Origin: Oscillospiraceae bacterium | GTDB taxonomy: Bacteria > Bacillota > Clostridia > Oscillospirales > Oscillospiraceae | Length of the DNA stretch: 45,086 bases | Assembly: GCA_910575695.1 (NCBI GenBank) | Contig: CAJTGJ010000031.1 | Span: forward strand, 1 to 45,086 | Reading direction: 5' to 3' | In this document: one piece after another, positions 15,004 to 23,200 of the stretch | Layout: each line of letters begins with the position of its first letter | Numbering within the stretch: the first letter of the stretch is position 1 | The notes under the pieces: generated by a model | What the model saw: only the letters and a program-made list of their open reading frames with translations | What the model was told of the DNA's origin: nothing | Databases searched by the model: none | Program-made: the position numbers and the translations under genes

Positions 15004-15936
15004 ATGAATCTCACAATCAGACCCATGACCCCGGCCGAGCACAACTACTACTACAGCTGGAGCCCCCGCCTCATGGCTGTGGCCGGCTGTATCGGCCACC
15101 TGCGCGGCGACATGGGCCACGAGGGCAATGGCTTCTACACCACCTGGTTCGACCACCAGGAGGACCTCAAGGCCCAGGACTTCAAGAGCGAGCTGGACAA
15201 CCTGGTCAACGCCCTGCGGTCCGACCCGGCCTACGGCGGCGCCCTGGCCGACCGGGGCAAGCTGGCCGCCTACTGCTATGCCCACCCGGACAGCAGGATA
15301 GGCCGGGATAGCTGTGAGTACGGCTTCCGGGCGGACACGGAGGGCTATACCTACATGCTGCGGCTCAACCCCAACCGGGGCGAGTACAACTTTTATATCT
15401 ACTGCTACGTCCGGGAGCGGCTGGACTGCCACATGGCCGAGGCCGAACGCGGCATCCGGTTCGTCACCTCCGGCTACCGGGACCTGTTTCGACTGGCGGA
15501 CGGGGACCAGATCCGCATCTTCAAGCCCGACGGCAAATGGGAAGACCACACCTGCCGCTACATCGGCGAGACCCACATGACATGCGGCTGGGATGACCGC
15601 CTGTACCATATCCACGACTTCGCCGAAGAGATGGAGCAGGCCGCGAACACCGTCATCCCCCTGCGCTCCAGCCTGCCGGAGAAGTGCTTCGCTGCCCTGG
15701 AGACCACCGGGGAGACCATCATCATCCACCGGGGCGTCAATGGCTATACGCCCACGGAACAGCGCCCGGAGGGCGTCAGCGGCCAGGAGGGGGCTGACAA
15801 GCTCAACGAGACAATCGGCGTCACCAGGGCCCAGGCTGCGGCCATGCTGGCCGGCTCCATGTTCGGCTGGGCGTGCCCCGGCGCCGACCCCGCCAACTAC
15901 GACGAGCAGGGCAAGCCGGTCAAGAATAGTCCGTGA
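15004..15936 (+). CDS. Hypothetical protein of a family common in clostridial elements
   Basis: 310 residues after GAGAAAGGA. The N-terminal half (IRPMTPAEHNYYYSWSPRL, GCIGHLRGDMG, FYTTWFDHQEDLKAQ) belongs to a family I recall from ICE-type islands, with no function assigned. A second part (DLFRLADGDQIRIFKPDG, CRYIGETHMTCGWDDRLYHIHDFAEEME) resembles LPD28-type domains of large polyvalent proteins. The C-terminus is a short helix-rich extension. A GC-rich hairpin follows the gene. Confidence 0.6.
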   Translation: MNLTIRPMTPAEHNYYYSWSPRLMAVAGCIGHLRGDMGHEGNGFYTTWFDHQEDLKAQDFKSELDNLVNALRSDPAYGGALADRGKLAAYCYAHPDSRIGRDSCEYGFRADTEGYTYMLRLNPNRGEYNFYIYCYVRERLDCHMAEAERGIRFVTSGYRDLFRLADGDQIRIFKPDGKWEDHTCRYIGETHMTCGWDDRLYHIHDFAEEMEQAANTVIPLRSSLPEKCFAALETTGETIIIHRGVNGYTPTEQRPEGVSGQEGADKLNETIGVTRAQAAAMLAGSMFGWACPGADPANYDEQGKPVKNSP

Positions 15937-15942
15937 CCCAAG

Positions 15943-15965
15943 GCCCCCGCCTTAAAGGCGGGGGC
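15943..15965 (+). terminator. Strong GC hairpin after the 15.0-15.9 kb gene
   Basis: GCCCCCGCC/GGCGGGGGC with loop TTAAA. The downstream sequence TGTTGTCAT is only weakly T-rich, so it may be a processing or pausing hairpin rather than a full terminator. Confidence 0.5.
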
Positions 15966-16011
15966 TGTTGTCATATTAGACCTGTACCAATTTCAACAAG
16001 GGGGAATCATC

Positions 16012-16308
16012 ATGTTCCATGAACCCATGCCGGACTGCGTACCGGAATACTACCGCAGCAAGCAGGAGGAAACCGACCGCCGATACAAGCTGCAAACGAA
16101 GCAGCAGGAGCTTTATCAGGCCAACCGGCAGAAGATCGATGCCGCTATCACGTCCGGACTCCACGTCCTGCCCTTCGGCGGTTACGATGCCTGCTGGTAC
16201 TGTCCGGATGCCGACCACGACACCATGACGGATGCCGGCGACGACACGTGCCGCGTGATCTGCCGGAACCCGGCCTGCCCCCAACACCAGAAGGAGGTAT
16301 CACAATGA
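16012..16308 (+). CDS. Small protein with a possible zinc-binding end
   Basis: 98 residues after AAGGGGGAATC. The first half is a charged helix (YYRSKQEETDRRYKLQTKQQEL). The second half has CWYCPDADHD and CRVICRNPACPQHQ, whose Cys/His spacing could bind one zinc ion. It overlaps the next gene by 4 bp. Unknown function. Confidence 0.6.
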   Translation: MFHEPMPDCVPEYYRSKQEETDRRYKLQTKQQELYQANRQKIDAAITSGLHVLPFGGYDACWYCPDADHDTMTDAGDDTCRVICRNPACPQHQKEVSQ

Positions 16309-16733
16309 ACCGATACGCAGACTTGAAGCAGCGCCAGCAGCAGGAGTTCAGCGCCTTCCCCATGCAGTTCGCGTTCTCCAACCAGCAGTTCGCCGAGGCC
16401 ATGGCTGCCCTGGGCCTGGAGCCCACGGACACGGACAAGGTCTACAAGACCCCCGGCGGCGGCATCTACCGGCGGGAGGACGGCCCACGGCTCAAGGAGA
16501 TGATGGACCGGTTCGACCGGGAATTGCAGGAGGCCATCGCCGGCGACCAGACCGGGGACGGCTTCATCTACGAAATGTTCCTGTACGAACTGAACGTCCA
16601 TGAGTACGGCTACACCATGGACACGGAGGATACGCTTGACGCACTCGGCTATACGGTGGAGGAAGTGCTCGGAAATCCCCGGCTCAAGCGCGGCATCGAG
16701 AAAGCCGTGACGGAAATCTGCGGGAGGGACTGA
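16305..16733 (+). CDS. Hypothetical protein, possibly DUF7659
   Basis: 142 residues after AAGGAGG. EFSAFPMQFAFSNQQFAEAMAALG at about residues 14-37 is the conserved opening I associate with DUF7659 (F-FAFS--QF-EGM). Two helical segments follow (ALGYTVEEVLGNPRLKRGIEKA). The gene is coupled to its neighbours by overlaps on both sides. No function known. Confidence 0.6.
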   Translation: MNRYADLKQRQQQEFSAFPMQFAFSNQQFAEAMAALGLEPTDTDKVYKTPGGGIYRREDGPRLKEMMDRFDRELQEAIAGDQTGDGFIYEMFLYELNVHEYGYTMDTEDTLDALGYTVEEVLGNPRLKRGIEKAVTEICGRD

Positions 16734-16734
16734 T

Positions 16735-16929
16735 ATGGAATACACCGGGCACGGCCTGCAAATCACGCTGGACGAGCTGCGCCACATCCTGGAGTACGCG
16801 GAGAACCGCGTCAAGTACGACAACATGGAGCCCTGCGTCTATATCAAGCCCGGAGACCATCCCCGCATTATTCAATATTGCTGCTACGCCGAGTGCAATC
16901 CCATCGACCATACATACGGTGCGAGGTGA
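16735..16929 (+). CDS. Small hypothetical protein
   Basis: 64 residues, starting 1 bp after the previous stop with GGGAGGG before it. It contains LDELRHILEYAENRVKYDN and a CC pair (IQYCCYAECNP). Too short for assignment; translation is likely coupled. Confidence 0.55.
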   Translation: MEYTGHGLQITLDELRHILEYAENRVKYDNMEPCVYIKPGDHPRIIQYCCYAECNPIDHTYGAR

Positions 16930-16932
16930 CTT

Positions 16933-17637
16933 ATGGAAATTTTCCACGACCACAGCTATGTCAGCCAGGCGGAGCGAGAGTTCATCTCCCGTGGCTACGC
17001 CTGCGAGAGCTTCTACTCCCTGCGCTTCAGCTTCGTCTACACCGAGGCACAGAAGGCGGAGAACCGGGCCTATGCCGAGACAGTCGGCACGGAAAGCGAC
17101 GCATGGAGCGTCCATGCCGCCGCCAGCGCCCGACGGCGCAGCGAGCACATGGAACGGATCGTCAACCTCCTGGCGCAGAATTTCAAAATATACCAGTACG
17201 ATAAGGAGGAAACTGTCCCGCACAACTCCGATTGGGACCTGTTCTTCTGGTGCAATGATTTCAGCTCCACCATGCGGGGCCTCCTGTCTGGGAGGGATTA
17301 CGGCTACTTCACGCTGGCCTTCAACAGCGAGCACGCCCCGGAACAGCGACGGAAAATCTATGACCGCGCCATGCGCATCCTGGAGCTGTTCTCCGACGAC
17401 GAGAACCTGCATATCGCCGTACAGTACACGGCCATCATGGATGACGCCAAGATCAAGCGCGACGCGGCGCTGGCCGTTCCCAGGATCGCCGGCCGGAACT
17501 GCGTGTACAAAGGCATGGAGGGCCGAGTTGAAACCAACGGGGAGGCCCTGTACTTCCGCAAGAAGCGTTCCCGCAAATATGTGTACCGGCTGACGGACGC
17601 GGCGATCCTGTCGCTTTCCTGGCAGCTCTCCACATAA
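16933..17637 (+). CDS. Hypothetical protein
   Basis: 234 residues, 3 bp behind the previous stop; the AGGTGAC site lies within the end of that gene. Aromatic-rich N-terminal part (FISRGYACESFYSLRFSFVY), a helical middle and a basic C-terminus (YFRKKRSRKYVYRLTDAAI). No family recognised. The same frame carries normal codon use for this GC-rich operon, which supports it being real. Confidence 0.65.
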   Translation: MEIFHDHSYVSQAEREFISRGYACESFYSLRFSFVYTEAQKAENRAYAETVGTESDAWSVHAAASARRRSEHMERIVNLLAQNFKIYQYDKEETVPHNSDWDLFFWCNDFSSTMRGLLSGRDYGYFTLAFNSEHAPEQRRKIYDRAMRILELFSDDENLHIAVQYTAIMDDAKIKRDAALAVPRIAGRNCVYKGMEGRVETNGEALYFRKKRSRKYVYRLTDAAILSLSWQLST

Positions 17638-17679
17638 ACAGACCATGCCCCCGTCATGAGGGCAGAAGGAGGGATTTTA

Positions 17680-18654
17680 TTGGACAAGCTGGAACAGGCC
17701 GTCTCCGACATCCTGGACACACTTCTGAGCGTTGAGCGCCAGGAGGACGGCACGTTTTCCTGCGAGATCTACGCCGACTACCGGGACGAGATGGGCGACA
17801 AGACGGCCATCAAGATATCGCGCTCCGAGTACCCCATGCAGACCTTCTGGGAGCATCTGGACGAGTGGTATCAGGACTACCAATGGGAATTGGGGGACGA
17901 GCTGGAAAAGGAGGTCCGCGCCAAGCTGACCGCCACTGACGGCCCGTACCCGGAGGGCCTCTCCAACGAGGACGACGCCAGGATGCTCGACACGCTGCAC
18001 AACCTGGTTTATTTCAAGCTGCCGGCCGACCACTTCCTGAAGCAGACGTTCTACGTGGACATCATGGTGGACACCGGGGACGGCAATGTTGATTACACCC
18101 TCAACAGCGCCTATCCCTGCTGGTACGGCAAGTACGGCGAGCCCATCGACCCCAAGGCGGGCATCGCGTGGCTTGCCAAGACCCAAGGCTACACCAGGGG
18201 CAGGCTGAAACGCGCCCTACAGGAGGGCGATATGGCCGATCCCAAGGGCTTTTTGCAGTCCATGCGGGTGGAGCTCGCCAACCTGTCCTCGGCCATGAGC
18301 ACGGTCACGTTCCTGGTGGAGCTGACCCTGGAGCAGCTGATAGAGCTGAACCGGCTGATCCGATTGCAGGACCGGGATGGTGTCCACTACGACACCCGGG
18401 AGAACCCGTACTGCGGGTACATCATCATCGACAAATCCACCGAAACCGGGCTGTACGACCCGTGGAACGGCGGCGGGAGCGTCTTCGAGATCCAGCTGGA
18501 GAAGGACGTGAAGCTGCCAATCAAGTACATCCGGTCGGCGCTGCCCGACGGCGGCGACGGCCATTCCGTCGGCTCCGTCTATGGGATGTGCGGCTCGGCC
18601 TGGACGCGCGGCGGCGTCAAGACCATCCACGCGCCGGTCAAGCTGGCGGCGTGA
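17680..18654 (+). CDS. Hypothetical protein (TTG start)
   Basis: 324 residues. The frame is open from an ATG at 17656, but AAGGAGGG at 17667-17674 lies inside that extension and sits 5 bp before TTG 17680, so I choose the TTG. Regions: an acidic N-terminus (DILDTLLSVERQED), LVYFKLPADHFLKQTFYVDIMVDTG in the middle, and a C-terminal half with GYIIIDKSTETGLYDPWNGGG. No known family; it looks like a soluble two-domain protein. Confidence 0.65.
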   Translation: MDKLEQAVSDILDTLLSVERQEDGTFSCEIYADYRDEMGDKTAIKISRSEYPMQTFWEHLDEWYQDYQWELGDELEKEVRAKLTATDGPYPEGLSNEDDARMLDTLHNLVYFKLPADHFLKQTFYVDIMVDTGDGNVDYTLNSAYPCWYGKYGEPIDPKAGIAWLAKTQGYTRGRLKRALQEGDMADPKGFLQSMRVELANLSSAMSTVTFLVELTLEQLIELNRLIRLQDRDGVHYDTRENPYCGYIIIDKSTETGLYDPWNGGGSVFEIQLEKDVKLPIKYIRSALPDGGDGHSVGSVYGMCGSAWTRGGVKTIHAPVKLAA

Positions 18655-18685
18655 ACCTTGGCTGAAAGCCGAAAGGAGAACACCT

Positions 18686-19021
18686 ATGCCGTATATTTTC
18701 CAGCATATTTGCCGCATCGTTATTTCGCGGGACCATATCCAGCTCATCCGCCGGGCGCTGGCGGAGCCGGATGTCGTGAGCTCCGATACCGACACGATCT
18801 TGGGCAGGGCGGATCTGTGGGACGGGAGGTACATCGAAGCCCGGCTCTGCGGACGGCCCGGCCAGACCGCCCTCCTGGCCGTCGTGCTGTACGATTTTGG
18901 CGGCGAGCTTCAGACATACCGCAACTCGACCGAGTACCAGACCGGCTTCGAGTTCACGCACGAGGGAATGGAGTTCATCGTCGGCTTCGTGCCGGAGGAA
19001 AGGAGGAAGCGCCATGAATAA
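18686..19021 (+). CDS. Small hypothetical protein
   Basis: 111 residues after AAAGGAG. It mixes strands and helices (FQHICRIVISRDHIQLIRRALA, TALLAVVLYDFGGELQ) and ends in EERRKRHE. It overlaps the next gene by 8 bp. No family recognised. Confidence 0.6.
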   Translation: MPYIFQHICRIVISRDHIQLIRRALAEPDVVSSDTDTILGRADLWDGRYIEARLCGRPGQTALLAVVLYDFGGELQTYRNSTEYQTGFEFTHEGMEFIVGFVPEERRKRHE

Positions 19022-19247
19022 AGCACGTAGAAAGAACATTCAGGATGTTGTCAATCAGCTGGAGGATCTGAAATCCACCTTGGAGGACCTCCAGGGCGAG
19101 GAAGAGGAATACCGGGACAACATCCCCGAAAACCTTCAGGGCTCCGAGCGGTACGAGAAGGCCGAAGAAGCCTGCGACACCCTCAGTGAAGCGGTGGACG
19201 GCCTGGAGAACATTATCACCAGCCTGGGCGAGTTGGCGGAAGGATAG
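19014..19247 (+). CDS. Small coiled-coil protein
   Basis: 77 residues with AGGAGG 6 bp before ATG. Almost entirely one or two acidic amphipathic helices with heptad-like leucines (VVNQLEDLKSTLEDLQGEEEE, LSEAVDGLENIITSLGEL), so it probably forms a coiled-coil dimer. It directly abuts the primase-like gene (stop codon, then ATG), so it may be a partner of that protein. Confidence 0.65.
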   Translation: MNKARRKNIQDVVNQLEDLKSTLEDLQGEEEEYRDNIPENLQGSERYEKAEEACDTLSEAVDGLENIITSLGELAEG

Positions 19248-20174
19248 ATGGTCGCATACACGACTGGCCCCCCTTACCGGCACTTCACGGCCTCGGAGAT
19301 CGACGCCGCCAACGACACGGACCTGCCGGACCTGCTGGCCTCCCTGGGCTACCAGGTCAGGCGCGTCGGCAGCTACTACTCCACCAGGGAGATGGACAGC
19401 CTGCGGATCAAAGACCGGCGCATCTGGTTCCGCAACTCGGAAAACACCGGCGGCGACGCCGTCGCATTCGTACAGCATTTCCACGGAATGTCGTTCCCCG
19501 AGGCCGTCCGCTATCTGCTGGCGTTCAACGGCTATTCCGTGGATTCCCCTGCTCCCATTCCCAGGCAGAGAAGCAGGCCGCCTCCCCAACGGGGGCGGCC
19601 TGCTTTCGTCCTTCCCCCGCCCAACGGCGACAACGAACGAGTGCGCGCCTATTTGCGGGGACGCGGTATCGCCCCCGGCGTCATCGACGATTTTATCAAC
19701 ATGGGCCTGCTCTACGAGGACGCCAAACACCACAACTGCGTGTTCGTAGGGCGTGACGGGGCCGGGAAGCCCGTGTTCGCCGCCAAGCGGGGCACCTGCG
19801 ACAGCGTACCGTTCCGGGGCGACGTGGCCGGCAGCGACAAGCGGATTGCCTTCCGCGTACCCTGTAACCCCGCGCTGGATCGGGTGGCGGCATTCGAGGC
19901 TCCCATCGACCTCATGAGCTGGTTCACGCTCCATGGACAATGCGGCGCCGTGGCCCTCTGCGGCCTGTATGACGGCCCCCTGGAAACATATCTGAAGGAC
20001 GCCCCGCACATCCGGCGGATTGTTCTCTGCCTGGACGCCGACGGGTGGGGGCGCAAGGCCGCCGAGAGACTTGGAGAGAAGTACCGGGGCCTCGGCTATG
20101 GGGTGGAGAAGCAGTTCCCGCCGTCCGGGAAGGATTGGAACGAATTTCTTCAACAACGCGTGAAGGAGCGGTGA
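19248..20174 (+). CDS. DUF3991/Toprim primase-like protein
   Basis: 308 residues. The N-terminal part (about 15-95: SLGYQVRRVGSYYS, FRNSENTGGDAVAFVQ, MSFPEAVRYLLAFNG) is the DnaG-type zinc-binding fold without its zinc Cys residues. The middle is the DUF3991 region (RVRAYLRGRGIAPGVIDDFI, FVGRDGAGKPVFAAKRGT). The Toprim part follows, with Glu in AAFEAPIDLMSW and the DxD motif in VLCLDADGWGRKAAERL (about 258-275). Toprim proteins of this type in ICEs and plasmids probably make primers or act on DNA during transfer or replication. The start is fixed by contact with the previous stop. Confidence 0.85.
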   Translation: MVAYTTGPPYRHFTASEIDAANDTDLPDLLASLGYQVRRVGSYYSTREMDSLRIKDRRIWFRNSENTGGDAVAFVQHFHGMSFPEAVRYLLAFNGYSVDSPAPIPRQRSRPPPQRGRPAFVLPPPNGDNERVRAYLRGRGIAPGVIDDFINMGLLYEDAKHHNCVFVGRDGAGKPVFAAKRGTCDSVPFRGDVAGSDKRIAFRVPCNPALDRVAAFEAPIDLMSWFTLHGQCGAVALCGLYDGPLETYLKDAPHIRRIVLCLDADGWGRKAAERLGEKYRGLGYGVEKQFPPSGKDWNEFLQQRVKER

Positions 20175-20233
20175 GCCGCTTTGGCGCGGCTCCAAGGGTA
20201 TTTGTAGAGTTTGAATGGAAAGGAGTGCCGCAG

Positions 20234-23200
20234 ATGGCAGCGAAAGTCGAAACCTACCGCCAGATGGCGGACCACGCCACGGGGAATCTGACTGCCCAAA
20301 TCAAGGACTGGTCCAAGTTCCTGATGATGGCGGGGCAATTCTACAAATACAGCTTCCTGGACCAGGTCATGATTTACACCCAGCGCCCTGACGCCACCGC
20401 CTGCGCGGAGTTCGACCTCTGGAACCATCGCATGGGCCGCCGCATCCGGCGCGGCTCTAAAGGAATCGCCCTGCTGCGTTACCGCGACGGCAGGGTATTC
20501 CTCCGCTACGTGTTCGACGTGGCCGACACGGAGCGCCGGGAGAACGGCCGGGACCCCATGCTCTGGCAGTACCGGGACGAGTACGAGAACACGGTCACGG
20601 CCCGGCTGGAGGAAGCCTTCGGCGTCCCCGGCAGCAACGGCCTCGCCAAGCAGCTTATCACCCTGGCTGTGCAGTTCGCGGACGAACACTGGAACGATTT
20701 CAAGGATAAAATCATGCTGGCCGTCCATGGCAGCTCCTTGGACGGTCTGGACGAGGACAACGTCGCCCTGCGCTTCCGCAGCGCCGTCACCGTCAGCCTG
20801 TCGTTCCTGCTGCTGGCCCGCTGCGGCTTTGACCTGGACAGCTATTTCACCCCGGAGGACTTCGCCTGTATCAGCGAGTTCGACACCCGTGTCACCATCC
20901 TGACCCTGGGCAATGCCGTCAGCGAGAGCGCCAACGTCATCCTGCGGCAGGTGGAGCGCGCCGTCAAGGCGCGCATGGCCGGCAGGAGCACCACCCCTCC
21001 GGCCCCGGCGCACCAGACGGAGGAACGGAAACCCTTGGAGGATACCACGGCGGCGGGCAATGGAAAGCCCGCCGCCGCTTCTGTTTCCCGCCCCAAGCCG
21101 GAAGCGCCCTCTGCCGTCTCTGAACCGCCCCAGGAGGCCCCGGGACAGCTTGCCATGCCGGGATACTCCGAGCCCGCAGCGCCCGCTCCTGGGCCCGTAC
21201 AGGCCCGGCAGGAGGCCCCCGCCAGGCCAGCCCCTGCGGCCGTTAACTTCCGCATCACGGACGACGATCTTGGCATTGGAGGCCCCAAGGCCAAGTACGC
21301 CGCCAACACCGCCGCCATCCGGGTTTTGAAGGCCGTCGAGGCCGAGGGGCGCGCCGCGTCCCCCGACGAGCAGGAGGTCCTCTCCCGCTACGTGGGCTGG
21401 GGCGGCGTCCCGGACGCCTTCGCGCCTGACAAAGCCGAGTGGGCCAACGAGTACGTCGAGCTGAAGGCCCTGCTGACCGGGGACGAGTACGCTTCGGCGC
21501 GGGCCAGCACCCTGAACGCCCACTTCACGCCGCCTATCATCATCCGGGCCATCTACGAGGCCCTGGGCCGCATGGGCTTCCAGTCCGGCAACATCCTGGA
21601 GCCCTCCTGCGGCGTGGGCAGCTTCTTCGGCTGCCTGCCGGAGTCCATGTCCGCGTCCAGGCTGTACGGCGTGGAGCTGGACGCCATCTCCGGCCGCATC
21701 GCCCAACAGCTCTACCCCAAGGCCAACATCGTGGTGAGGGGCTATGAGCACAGCGCGTACCCCAAGGACTTCTTTGACGCCGCCGTCGGCAATGTACCCT
21801 TCGGCGATTACAAGGTCAGCGACCCCGGATACAACAAGCTGGGCTTCACGATCCACAACTATTTCCTCGCCAAGGCCCTGGACCAGCTCCGCCCCGGCGG
21901 CGTCATGGCCTTCGTCACCAGCCGCTACACCATGGACGCGAAGGATTCCACCGTGCGGAAGTACCTGGCGGAGCGCGCCGATCTGCTGGGGGCCATCAGG
22001 CTCCCCAACAACGCCTTCAAGGCCAACGCCGGGACGGACGTCGTGGCGGACATCATCTTTTTCCAGAAGCGGGAGGAACCCGCCGTCGAGCTGCCCGACT
22101 GGGTAAGCGTCATGGAGAACCAGGACGGCTACCCGATCAACGTCTATTTCAATGACCACCCGGAGATGGTGCTGGGCTGTCCCGGCTTCGAGAGTACCCG
22201 GTACGGCCACGACTACACCGTGCATCCCGCCCCCGGCGCAGACTTGGCCGAACAGCTGCAAAGGGCCGTCGCCCGCATCTATGGGACGTACCGCGAGGCC
22301 GCTCCTACGGAGCCTGGCGACGAGTCCGCCGGTTCCATCCCCGCCGACCCCTCCGTGAAGAACTTTTCCTACGCCGTCGTGGACGGCGAGGTCTGGTTCC
22401 GCGAGAACTCCGTCATGGTCCGCCCCAAGCTCAACGCCACGGCAAGGGCCCGCGTCAAGGGCATGGTCGGGCTCCGGGACTGCCTCCAGGAGCTGATCGC
22501 GGCGCAGATGGAGCCGGACGCCCCCCTGGACGGCCACCAACGGCGGCTGAACGCCCTTTACGACGGCTTCACGTCGCGCTACGGGCTGATCAACAGCCGG
22601 GGCAACCGCCTGGCCTTCAGCCGGGACAACTCCTACTACCTGCTGTGCTCCCTGGAGGTGCTGGACGACGACGGCAACCTGGAGCGCAAGGCGGACATCT
22701 TCACCAAGCGAACAATCCAGAACCGCCAGCCCGTCACCCACGTGGACACCGCCCAGGAGGCCCTGGCCGTCTCCATCGGGGAGCAGGCCCGGGTGGACCT
22801 GCCCTACATGGCCCAGCTGACGGACAGGCCGGTATCGGAGTTGACGGATGAGCTGGGCGCAAGCGGCACCATCTACCGGGACCCGGAAACCGAAACCTGG
22901 CAGACCGCCGACGAGTACCTGTCCGGCAACGTCCGCCGCAAGCTCCGGGAAGCCCAACGGGCGGTGGAGGACGACCCGGCCTACCGGCCCAACGTGGACG
23001 CCCTTGCTGCCGCCATCCCCAAGGACTTGGAGGCCAGCGAGATCGAGGTCCGCCTGGGCGCCACCTGGATCGCCCCGAAGTACATCCAGCAGTTCATGGT
23101 CGAGACGTTCCATATGACGAAATACCATCAGGAGCACATTCGGGTCGTGTATGTCAAGGCCACGTCGGCATGGTTCATCACCAATAAGGCATGGATCTCC

